Below are positions 43,882 through 52,327 of a stretch of 64,000 nt of DNA, one piece after another. Below the pieces are notes generated by a model. That model ran no database searches and was not told where the DNA came from. It saw only the letters and a list, made by a program, of their open reading frames with translations. The stretch's first letter is position 1. The number at the start of each line of letters is the position of its first letter. The stretch comes from Aureococcus anophagefferens (Eukaryota; Sar; Pelagophyceae; Pelagomonadales; Pelagomonadaceae). The position numbers and the translations under genes are program-made. The stretch is taken from positions 1,181,824-1,245,823 of the forward strand of contig NW_008705566.1 of the NCBI RefSeq assembly GCF_000186865.1, written 5' to 3'.

Positions 43882-46274
43882 CCTCGCGGCGTCGTGGGTG
43901 TTTGGAAACTGTGGCAATTCCCGCGCGCGCGTCGCGCCGGCGGAACCTCGCGCGCTTTCGGCGCTCCGGCGCCCGCGGGGACGGCGACGGCGTCGAGAGC
44001 TCCGGTCGCGGCCGAAGAGCGGCCTCGCCGCCGCGCGCCGGTGATCGACGCGACGCGCGCCTCGCACAGTCGACGACAGGCCGCCAAGCCAGCGAGATCT
44101 CGAGGAGCCGCAGGCTGATCTTGCGTGCACCTCTGGCTGCCCCGTACAGTCCCATGGTGAGGTGGCTCGCTTCGCCTCGCCACTGAGCCGGCCGCGGCGC
44201 GGCCGTCCCAGACTCTCTCATTCCGGAGCGCGACGCCCAACTTGTTAAGGTCAAAACTTCGCGGATTTGCCTCGGGACGGCCATTAAAGTCTCCCAACGT
44301 GGTCGGAGTCGAAGGATGTGAGCTTCCTGCGTCGAAAACGAAGGCATTGAACGAAAGATCGAAGGATTCGTCGCACGATATCTCGATCTCCTGCCCCCCC
44401 GGCCGCCTAGGACCCTGCGCGGGGCCAAAGAGGCGCGGGCCGGGTCCGCAAAGGGTCTCGTCGGGCGTCTCTACCGCTCTCTTCCTGGATGTCCGCGGGA
44501 CCGCGCGCGAGGGATCGCGCCGTCGTCGCGTTATCGTCTCGCCGCCGTCACCGCGCGGCTCCGCGATGGCTCGGCCGAGTCACGGGCTACGACGGCCCCG
44601 GCGACTCCTCCACTATCCCGACGGACTCGAGGGCCGCAGCCTCGGGCCTCGGGGCCGCGCCCCGCGGCGCGCGGGGCGCCCGAGCGGGTCCTCGCGGCGG
44701 CGCTCGAAGCGGTTCGGCCGGACCGCGCGGTAGATCGATCTCCGGCGCTGTCGCGGACGCGCGGAGACGAAGCGCTCGTCGTGGCTCGCGGCCTGGGCCC
44801 GCGGCCGCGAGGTCGTCTACGCCGCGCCCGTCGCGGCGCCCGAGCGGGTCCTCGCGGCGGCGCTCGGACCCGGTTCGGCCGGACCGCGCGGTCGATCGAT
44901 CTCCGGCGCTGTCGCGGACGCGCGGAGACGAAGCGCTCGTCGTGGCTCGCGGCCTGGGCCGCGGCCGCGAGGTCGTCTACGCCGCGCCCGTCGCGGCGCC
45001 CGGGGACGAACGCGCGTTGGTAAAGGCGCGGGCTCCCAGAGCTCCGTGTGCTCAAACTGCTGCTCGGGCGCGCGGCTTGGAGCTGCTCGATCTTGAGAGT
45101 TATTTCATCTATTTCGCGGAGCTGCGGCAGGTGCAGCGCCGGCGCCGGCGCCGCGTCGTCGGGCGGAGGCCCCTCGTCGTCGGACTGCGCCGCGGGCTGC
45201 TCGTCGAGCTCCATCATGTCCGAGACTACATCATGATGCGCATATTATGCGCATTCCGTCCAGGGAGCTCGTGGGGAGATCCCTCGATCGATTTACACAT
45301 AGATGCAAACCTTTTTTGTTTTGTTGAAGCTCTCTTGACTCGACACCCGTCCCCCTCTGCTTCCGCGCGGCCGCCTCGGCAAGGCCGCGTCGCCGTGCGA
45401 CGCGTCGGTGACGCCCCCACAGCGCCGCGCCTCGGAAAGAGCGAGCATCTTAGCGCGCGCGCGCCGCGCGCCACCGCGCGATCAGAGGCGTCGGTCGTCG
45501 CCTGGTGGTGCCGGCGACGCGCTCCGAGACGCCGTCGCCGGCGACGTCGCACCGCTGGCGCCTCGCGGCGCCGGCGACGCGCTCCGGGACACCGTCGGCG
45601 GCGACGTGCTCCACGAAGCCCTCGTCGTCGTTTCGGCCCGACGGCGCCGGCGCGCGGCCGCTCGGACAGTTCGAAGTCGTCGCTAGCCAAATCACTCCGA
45701 GGCGCGCCCGGTACCCCCTCGATGAGGACGCACCACGCGCTGGGCCGCCGCGCTGCCAAGATCGCCGGAGAAGGTCGATTCTCGAAGACGCTCCGTTTAG
45801 CCGACGACGATCGTCGGACGGCGTCTCGCCGACGCCGGCGCCGACGCTGGCGAAAATGCCTCGAGGCACGCCGATGGACCCCCTGAAGGGCCTGACAGCG
45901 TCTCAAGCCTTGGCGCTGCGAGACGAGCGCGGCAGAGCCCGCAGCCAGGGGCACGAGCTCGAGGCGACGAAGAAAGCCGTCGCGTATCTTCGCCCTCGGC
46001 GTCGCGAGAGAGCCGCAACTGCTCGGCCCGACTCAGGGTAGCATGGGGCCTCGCCCAACGGGCCGGGGTGGCTGGAACGTGCCGGGGGGCGCTTAGCAAG
46101 TGGGTCGTAATGAGAGGTGCTGGGGCTGTGGCGAGAGCCACAGCACCGGACGCTCGCCGAAGGTGACGGCAGGCTCGGCTTGGGGCTGTGCCCCGTAGAC
46201 CTCTGTGGCGACGTCGACATCGATGGCGAAGTGGACGGGCTGCCCGCGCGCGTGAGGCGGCCAGTAGAGACGCC
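43882..46274. other. Gene-poor, repeat-bearing 2.4-kb region
   Basis: No gene could be assigned with confidence. A minus-strand frame from 45217 begins MMELDEQPAAQSDDEGPPPDD and has a short coiled-coil-like helix (LREIDEITLKIEQLQAA). It turns Arg-rich where it enters a 160-bp direct repeat, so at most its first 55 residues look genuine (a small gene or first exon). A perfect 9-bp inverted repeat with a one-base spacer (ATGCGCATA T TATGCGCAT, 45236-45254) sits 18 bp upstream of that start. A shorter imperfect duplication lies at about 45505-45615. The remainder is Arg/Ala/Pro-rich shadow frames. Confidence 0.5.
44679..45000. repeat. 160-bp tandem duplication
   Basis: CGAGCGGGTCCTCGCGGCGG occurs at 44681 and 44841, and the following bases, including TCGATCTCCGGCGCTGTCGC and GTCTACGCCGCGCCCGTCGC, repeat with the same spacing. 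The two copies differ by a few substitutions and one-base indels, so translated frames shift between copies, which argues against coding function. Confidence 0.85.
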
Positions 46275-47294
46275 ATGCCATCCATCCGGCTCCTCGCCGC
46301 CGCGCTCGCGTCGGCGCGCGCGAATTACACGCTGCCGCGGCTGCATCCGCGCGCGCCCCTGAGCTACCGGGAGCAGGAGCTGCGCTACGCCCAGCACCAC
46401 ATGTACGTCGACGTGAAGCACAAGTTGCTCTACTGCGCCGTGCCCAAGGTGGCGTGCACGGAGTTCATGCGCCTCTTCTTCCGACTAAAGGGCGAGAACC
46501 AGAACCAGCGCTGGAAGGGCGACCCGCACTTTCGGCAGGACAAGCCGCTCTTTAACAAGATCATGAACGTGACGACGGCCACCGCGCTGATGAACGACCC
46601 GACCTGGACGAAGTTCGCCTTCTGGCGCGACCCGGCGGAGCGGCTCCTGAGCGCCTACCTCGACAAGTTCGCGAACGGGAAGCGCTACTCGACGGGGTCG
46701 TACGCGGTGCGCATCTTCAAGGACAAGCACATGAACTTCAGCGGCTTCGTGGACCGCATCGCGTCGAAGAACCGCGTGCGGGGCAAGCCCGACGGGCTGC
46801 ACCCGAACACGAACCCCCACTGGCGGCCCCAGCGCTTCATGTGCAACATGGAGAAGTTCCTACCGGCGTACAACTTCGTGGGCTCCTTCGACCACCTCGG
46901 GGACCACGCGGAGAAGCTCCTGCGGGCGTTGGGCCTCTGGGAGGCCTACGGCGCGGCGGGCTGGACGAAAGCGCTGAAGCGCACGGTCGTCGACAAGATC
47001 AAGGGCGCCGTCGGCGGCGGCGACGACGGCGGCCGCATGTTCCAGAAGAACGCCGCGTGGCACCAGACGACGAAGATGAAGCCCGAGAACCACGACCTCT
47101 ACACGCCGGAGCTCCTGGCCAAGGTGCGCCGCGCCTACGCCATGGACTACGAGATGTTCGACGCCGTCGGCTTCGGCGGCGACGAGCCCGCGTCCGGCGC
47201 CAACTGGGGCGACGCCAAGTACGCGGGCCGCCAGACCATGGGCGGCTTCGACCGCGCCTTCAAGGACGACCACGGCGTCCGCGCGTGGAGCTAA
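46275..47294 (+). CDS. Carbohydrate sulfotransferase-like protein
   Basis: About 339 residues with a weak signal-like start (MPSIRLLAAALASARANY). The PAPS-binding 5'-phosphosulfate loop is recognisable in KLLYCAVPKVACTEFMRLFF, and the 3'-phosphate region in FAFWRDPAERLLSAYLDKF. This matches the Sulfotransfer_2 (HNK-1/chondroitin-type) family, which sulfates glycans in the Golgi. PTWTKFAFWRDP, QRFMCNMEKFLPAYNFVGSFDHL and YTPELLAKVRRAYAMDYEMF follow the usual order. The acceptor is unknown; pelagophytes carry sulfated exopolysaccharide, so a cell-surface role is plausible (inference). Confidence 0.82.
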   Translation: MPSIRLLAAALASARANYTLPRLHPRAPLSYREQELRYAQHHMYVDVKHKLLYCAVPKVACTEFMRLFFRLKGENQNQRWKGDPHFRQDKPLFNKIMNVTTATALMNDPTWTKFAFWRDPAERLLSAYLDKFANGKRYSTGSYAVRIFKDKHMNFSGFVDRIASKNRVRGKPDGLHPNTNPHWRPQRFMCNMEKFLPAYNFVGSFDHLGDHAEKLLRALGLWEAYGAAGWTKALKRTVVDKIKGAVGGGDDGGRMFQKNAAWHQTTKMKPENHDLYTPELLAKVRRAYAMDYEMFDAVGFGGDEPASGANWGDAKYAGRQTMGGFDRAFKDDHGVRAWS

Positions 47295-47321
47295 CGAGGA
47301 TTAAAGCTCGCTCGCGCGGAC

Positions 47322-48155
47322 CTACGCGAAGACGGGCCCGCTCCAGGCCCACTTCGCCGCCGCGGGCGCGGGGGCGGCCGGCGCCGGCGCCGCGGGCGCG
47401 CCGAGCGCGACGCCAAAGTCGGCGTAGGACGTGACGCCCGAGGCGTCGCAGGCCGCGCGCCACTCGGCGGCCGTCGGCGGCGCGCCGGCCGGGGCCGGCG
47501 CGGGCGCGCTGGCCTCGAGGAGGTCGCCGTCGCCGTCCCTGAAGCCGACGTCCGCGGGCTCGGAGAGGAGCGCGCCACAGGCCAGGGCGCTGAGGCGCAC
47601 GTTCCCCTCCGCCTCCGCGGCGATGGCCCCGAGGAACGCGGCTTCGCTCCGCAGGATCTTCGCGGGCTCGCGGACGTCCGGCGTGACGACGCAGTGGAGC
47701 ACGTCGCGCGTGCCGCCGCGGTCGAGGACGAGCGCGAGGCAGGCGCCGTGGAGCTCGTCGTTGCGCAGCGAGCCCACGACCTTGGCGCAGCTCAGGTCGC
47801 CGTCGAGCTTCGCGACCGCCTCGGGCCCGGCCTGGCTCGCCGCCGCGAACGTCCGCATGTCCGCGTACGCGCGGTCGAAGGCCTTCTTCACGAACATGAT
47901 GCGCTGCACGGACCGGTCCGGGTGCGTGTGCTGCGGCAGGAACCCGAGCGCGATCTGGTTCTCGACCTCCATCTTCCACTTGGTGATGAGCAGGGCGGCC
48001 TGCGCCGGCATCAGCGACCGCAGCTCGTAGTCCGCCGTCGTCGCCGCACCGGCGCAGCGCGCCGGGCCGCGCGCGACGCGCTGCGTGGGAGCGACGAGGG
48101 CATGGGCCGCGCAGATCACTGCCGCGAGAGCTGCGATGGCTGTGCGCGCAAGCAT
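47322..48155 (-). CDS. Plastid-targeted protein of unknown function
   Basis: About 277 residues. The leader MLARTAIAALAAVICAAHALVAPTQRVAR is a signal peptide ending at AHA-LVAP. This position resembles the heterokont ASAFAP box, though Leu replaces Phe, which usually weakens plastid import. The mature part has a helical N-terminal domain (MPAQAALLITKWKMEVENQIALGFLPQHTH) and a mixed region with KVVGSLRNDELHGACLALVLDRGG that recalls acetyltransferase (GNAT) folds. A Pro/Ala linker follows, then a terminal WSGPVFA. The GNAT suggestion is weak. The start at 48155 was chosen for the signal peptide. Confidence 0.6.
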   Translation of the reverse strand: MLARTAIAALAAVICAAHALVAPTQRVARGPARCAGAATTADYELRSLMPAQAALLITKWKMEVENQIALGFLPQHTHPDRSVQRIMFVKKAFDRAYADMRTFAAASQAGPEAVAKLDGDLSCAKVVGSLRNDELHGACLALVLDRGGTRDVLHCVVTPDVREPAKILRSEAAFLGAIAAEAEGNVRLSALACGALLSEPADVGFRDGDGDLLEASAPAPAPAGAPPTAAEWRAACDASGVTSYADFGVALGAPAAPAPAAPAPAAAKWAWSGPVFA

Positions 48156-49795
48156 GTTGCCGGTGCGACGCGACGATGGGCGCGGCGCGTGGCGTCTCGA
48201 TCGCGACGGCCGTGTCGATTGCGTCAGCACGGACAGGGCCGGCACCCGCGTCCGGGGGTCGCCTTCTGCGACGCCCCAATCCCGCCGATTCGGCCGGCGG
48301 ACTCGTAGGGTAGTCCGTGGGGGCTGCTGGGGTCATGCGCCGAGGTGGCCGGCTCGGAATCGAGGCCATGGCGTCGCCGCGCGCGCGCGAATGCGAGCTT
48401 CCCATTGGTCGATTCGAACCGAGCTGATGTTGCACTCGACTCGGCGCGGCGCCAAGGGGATATAAATCTAGATGGGGTGGCAGGCGAAACGCGAGGTCCT
48501 CGTACTACTCGGGGCCGCCGCTAGCGTTTTCTTTCTTCTTCCACGCCGCAGCGCGCGGGCTGAGTGCAACGATGGCGGGTCGCGCGGCGCGGCGCGGCTG
48601 CGGAACCCTTCGACGGGGCGGGGCAGCGAATTTGGGCTGCTGAGATCATTGCGTTGGCTCGCGAGCGCGACGGTTGTTCGGCGGCGGGACGAGAGGGCGG
48701 CGGTGTGAGTCGAGTGTGCGATATTTTCTTGTCCTTAGAGGTTGGAGGCGCCCTATGGGTACCCGCGGGGGGCTCGAAACCTTCAGGACACACTTTTCCC
48801 ACGATCTCAGAGCCTGCGCAGCCCCGGCGCCGACGGTGTCGCAACACAGTTTCTCGGGCAGCGTGCGGGCATTCGAGGTCGAGAACTTTTCGTGTCCTGA
48901 GATGCTCGAGCCCATCCATAGGTACCAACGAAGGGCTCTGCAGCGCCAGCAGACGGTCCACGACCATCATCATCGCGNNNNNNNNNNNNNNNNNNNNNNN
49001 NNNNNNNNNNNNNNNNNNNNNNNNNNNNNNNNNNNNNNNNNCCCATACTATTTATTACCCCTTGGCGGCGCTCGTCCTCCGAGAGGCAGCCCCTCGCGCT
49101 GAGCTGGTCGTGGAGCGCGACGCCTGGAGCCTAGGTGGCGGCGGTGGACACCTCGTACCCATGGGTGACTCCGGAGGTGCTCTGCTCGCGGGAATTGGCT
49201 GTGTCGTCGAACGCTTGGGCGTCGGAGCGGCGATTCCCAGTGGTGGCACAGCTTCGAGTGCCTCTGTGGCAGCCCCAGGGTGGCACCACGCGCAGCCGAG
49301 CGGCCAGTACCACGCTCTAGTATGTCGGCGAGCACAGCGCCGCGCCATGGACCGCGCCGTGACCGGAGCCATTCGCGCGGCGGCCTCGAACGCCTTGCAT
49401 GGCGCACAGCGTCATCGAGTGTACCTGGCTGGCCTTTGGGCTGCTCACGTTAGTGTTGGGGCCTCCAGGCAGGTCGGACGGACCCATGGACCAGATCGGA
49501 CGCAAGAACGCGACCGCCAAGGTCGAGATGCGCATCACAGATCGATTCGAGCACACCGCGGCCACTGCGCGCGCGCGCGGTCGCCATCACTGCACGGACT
49601 TCCACCGAGTCTTATCCCCCCGGCCCTTTTCCCACGCGCGACGGGTCGGGTAAGGAGCGGCCTCGCCGCGTTGGCGGGATTGGGCTACTCGTCGTCACGC
49701 GCTGCGGCCGGCGCCGGGGTCGAGTGCCGGGCCTTTCAGCACGGCAAGGAGATCGATGATGCAGTACAACTTCGGGAAAAAAAAACATAGCGAAC
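48156..49795. other. Gene-poor region around an assembly gap
   Basis: It contains an imperfect inverted repeat on the left of the gap: a segment near 48748-48800 (GGGTACCC...GGGGGCTCGAAACC...CAGGACACA) faces one near 48870-48935 (GAACTTTTCGTGTCCTGAG...GCCCATCC...GGTACC). This suggests a degenerate mobile element. A 78-codon plus-strand frame at 48472-48708 (MGWQAKREVLVLLGAAASVFFLLPRR) has a hydrophobic start and a TATA-like GATATAAATC 12 bp upstream, but is otherwise unsupported. Frames spanning the gap are not trustworthy. Confidence 0.45.
48978..49041. other. Assembly gap (64 N)
   Basis: A run of undetermined bases. It follows an inverted-repeat segment and the string CATCATCATCGCG, so a repeat probably stopped assembly. 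The true gap length is not known from the sequence. Confidence 1.
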
Positions 49796-51184
49796 TTACC
49801 CCGACCCCCAGCCGACGGCGTAGAGCGTCGCGTCGACGAGCTCGACCTCCAGCGCGACGCTCGAGCCGACGAGCCCCGCGAAGTTTGCGCCGCCGCGGTA
49901 CGCGGCCGCCGCGGCCGTCGCGTCGGCCTCGAGCGGCACCGCGTCGTCGACGCCGAGGCCGGGGACGGCGGCGCCGACGCGCAGGGACCCGCCCGGGCGC
50001 ACGTCCGCGGTGATCAGGAGCGTCGCGTTCTCGCACAGCACCGGCCGCAGCGCGAAGGCGCCGTCGCCGCGGACGCCGGCGTAGCCGTCCGCGCGGAGCG
50101 TCGCGACGCCGAAGGACGAGTTGCGGACGCCGCTGTGGGGCCCGTCGCCGCCCATGTAGTAGATCCGTGTCTCGCCGTCCCAGGACGCGGGCGACGCCGC
50201 CGCGAAGCAGACGTGGGAATCGAAGGCGCCGCCGTCGCCGAGGGGCACGAGGTCCGGCGCGGACGCGGCGTCGCCCGCGACCCAGCGCCAGCCCGCGCGG
50301 GGCTCCGGCGCCCACGCGAGCCGGCAGTGGACGCGGCCCGCGGCGCTCTCCGCGTCGTAGACCATGACGATGCCGAGGTAGACGTTGAGCCAGGGGAAGG
50401 TGACCTGGCTGTAGAGCTGCGCCGACGCGTTGCCCGCGAGCGTTTCGACGGGTTCCACCGCCGCGTCGAAGGCGAAGCCCGTTGAGCTCGCGGCGACGCC
50501 GACGGCTCGTCCCACGGGCCCGCCGAAGCCCTCGCGCGTCGTCGCGACGTAGCGGCCGCTCGGGCCGTCGCGGAAGAGGTTGTTGTGGCAGTCGTAGCGC
50601 TGCGGGTCCGGCCAGTCGACGGCGCCCGCGCCCGTCCAGCGCAGCCCGTCCGGCGACGTGGCGAGGTCCGCCGTCGCGCCCGCCCAGCGGCCCGCTTCGA
50701 AACGGGCGACGCCGCCGTCCCAGGCCGCGGGCCCGAAGCCCTTGTACCGCTTGGAAGCGTCCGGCTCGGCGGCGTCGTAGTAGACGCCGAGGCCGCCGCC
50801 GGCGACGACGACGTTGTTCGCCGTGCCGCCCGCCAGGCCGATGGACCCGAGGTCGAAGAGGCCGAGGCGCGGCTTCGTCCACGCGAAACCGTCCGACGAG
50901 TTCGCGTAGAGGAGCACCTGCGTCTCGCAGCCGCGGGCGCAGTCGCCGTAGAAGAGCTGCCACGACGGCGACGCGTCCGTCGGTGGCACGACGTTCGGGT
51001 AGCCGTTGTCGATTCTTGGCTCCCAGGGCTCGGTCTGGCCGAAGAGGGCACCTCGCTTCGTCGGTGCGCCGACGGCGAAGGCGACGCCGTCCGGCAGGTC
51101 GTCCGGGGCGAGGGAGATGGCAGCGAGCATGCCGGCGCGGGCCGAGGCGGCGAGCAGCGCCATTACTGCGATTAACAAAGGCAT
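49796..51184 (-). CDS. Secreted five-bladed beta-propeller glycosidase-like protein (GH32/43/68-like)
   Basis: About 462 residues with a signal peptide (MPLLIAVMALLAASARAGM). The mature region shows repeated beta-propeller blades typical of glycoside hydrolase clans F/J. One is WQLFYGDCARGCETQVLLYANSSDGFAWTKP (the hydrolase Y.S.DG..W pattern), others are TADLATSPDGLRWTGAG and NLFRDGPSGRYVATTREGFGG. A further one is IVMVYDAE..GRVHCRLAWAPEPRAGWRWV, followed by GGAFDSHVCFAAASPASWDGETRIYYMGGDGPH. A C-terminal beta-sandwich follows. The catalytic acids could not be assigned with certainty, so it may be an inactive or carbohydrate-binding homologue. Confidence 0.7.
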   Translation of the reverse strand: MPLLIAVMALLAASARAGMLAAISLAPDDLPDGVAFAVGAPTKRGALFGQTEPWEPRIDNGYPNVVPPTDASPSWQLFYGDCARGCETQVLLYANSSDGFAWTKPRLGLFDLGSIGLAGGTANNVVVAGGGLGVYYDAAEPDASKRYKGFGPAAWDGGVARFEAGRWAGATADLATSPDGLRWTGAGAVDWPDPQRYDCHNNLFRDGPSGRYVATTREGFGGPVGRAVGVAASSTGFAFDAAVEPVETLAGNASAQLYSQVTFPWLNVYLGIVMVYDAESAAGRVHCRLAWAPEPRAGWRWVAGDAASAPDLVPLGDGGAFDSHVCFAAASPASWDGETRIYYMGGDGPHSGVRNSSFGVATLRADGYAGVRGDGAFALRPVLCENATLLITADVRPGGSLRVGAAVPGLGVDDAVPLEADATAAAAAYRGGANFAGLVGSSVALEVELVDATLYAVGWGSG

Positions 51185-51281
51185 TGTCTTCCCGGGGCGG
51201 CCTTTGTTCGGGCAGCATCGTGCCTGAAAGAATCCTGAGGCTGCCCTGCTCGACCAGCTTGAAGGGCTGCCCCACGTGCTG

Positions 51282-52191
51282 ATGTACCGCCGATCGACTC
51301 TGTTTCTGGCGGCGTCGACGTCCGCGTTCCAGATGGCGGCCCTCGGCCGCGCGTCGAAGGTGCGGCGCCTGGCGAGCTTCCACGACTTCGAGGAGCATCT
51401 GCTCGCGCCGTCGGCGGACGAGAAGGGCGAGCTCGTGTCCATGGCCTCGTACAAGGGCGCGCATCCAGTGTCTTTTCGCAACCCGTCGGATGCCGCATCG
51501 CGCGACCGCGCCGCGGCGCCGTCGCATCCGTGCGCGACGACGCTGGCAGAAAAATCCCGCTCTTTCGCGCCGCGCGCGCGCCTCATCGTCGCCGATCTTT
51601 AGGCCAGGTCGTGCTCGTGGAAAACGTCGCGAGTATCTGAGGCACGACGGTCAGGGACTTCACGCAGATGAACGACCTGACCGAGAAATTCGCCGGCAAG
51701 TTCACGTGCCTCGGCTTCCCGACGAACCAGTTCGGGAAGCAGACGAACGAGAAGGACTGGGAGCTGCTGCCCATGCTCGCGCACGTGCGCCCCGGCGGCG
51801 GCTTCGTGCCCAACTTCCCCATCTTCACCAAGACCGAGGCCAACGGCGAGGGCGCGTCGGACCTGTTCAAGTTCCTCCGGTCGTCCCTCGGCGCGCCGAG
51901 CGACGACTTCAAGGGCCAGGGCAGCGACTACGTCATCTCGACGAAGAACATCATCTGGACGCCCGTGACGCGCAGGGACCAGCGTCCTGTGACGACTTTC
52001 GAGAGATTTGGACCGGGAAAAGATCGTCACCGTCGCGCTCGGTAGGCACGGACCTCGCCTGGAACTTCGAGAAGTTCCTCATCAACCAGGAGGGCAAGCC
52101 CGTGAAGCGCTACTCGCCGGGCTTCCTGACCGCGGACGTCGCCGCGGACGTCGAGGCCCTCCTCGAGCACGGCCCCGACGCCCTCGGCTAG
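51282..52191 (+). CDS. Selenocysteine-containing glutathione peroxidase
   Basis: Three exons: 51282-51456, 51603-51971 and 52046-52191, both introns GC-AG. The spliced chain runs SFHDFEEHLL ... MASYKGQVVLVENVASI, then an in-frame TGA (51638-51640, residue 71), then GTTVRDFTQMNDL. The TGA sits exactly at the catalytic Sec of GPx. Gln in FPTNQFGKQ and Trp in TDLAWNFEKFLI complete the active site. NIIWTPVTRTDLAWNFEKFL aligns with mammalian GPX1 across the second splice. The N-terminus (MYRRSTLFLAASTSAFQM) resembles a heterokont plastid presequence with TSAF-Q. It reduces peroxides with glutathione or thioredoxin. Reading TGA as stop would leave an inactive fragment, so recoding is the better call. 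Confidence 0.9.
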
Positions 52192-52220
52192 GCGACGACG
52201 GCGCGCGCGCGGCGGCGACG

Positions 52221-52294
52221 CGGCCCGGCCGCCGATGACGGCGGCGGCGCGCTTTTCCATGCGCCCGCCGCCCGAAAAACACTTGGCCCGGTCG
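52221..52294 (+). promoter_or_regulatory. Candidate SECIS element in the GPx 3' untranslated region
   Basis: Thirty bases after the GPx stop, CGGCCCGGCC (52221-52230) can pair with GGCCCGGTCG (52285-52294; one mismatch, one GU). The SECIS quartet candidates are ATGA (52235-52238) and GA (52274-52275). Between them GGCGGCGGCGCGC faces GCGCCCGCCGCC around a TTTTCCAT loop. The loop has CC rather than AA, as in the rarer SECIS type. The fold was made by eye only. Confidence 0.55.
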
Positions 52295-52327
52295 TCGTCC
52301 GTCGTAACGCTAGGACGCCGGACGTGT

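Noticed and set aside
45236..45254. ATGCGCATA-T-TATGCGCAT palindrome as an operator
   Set aside because: A single short palindrome upstream of an unsupported frame; no second site or known factor, so noted only in the region entry.
48405..48430. Minus-strand tRNA suggested by GGTTCGAATC
   Set aside because: The T-arm stem does not pair and no acceptor or anticodon arm can be drawn around it.
49150..49200. Trypsin-like protease suggested by MGDSGGALLAG
   Set aside because: No His or Asp catalytic segments and no downstream protease pattern; the frame crosses the N gap and is Arg/Ala-rich.
51282..51640. GPx as a pseudogene broken by a stop codon
   Set aside because: The stop is TGA exactly at the Sec position, the rest of the gene is intact and a plausible SECIS follows.
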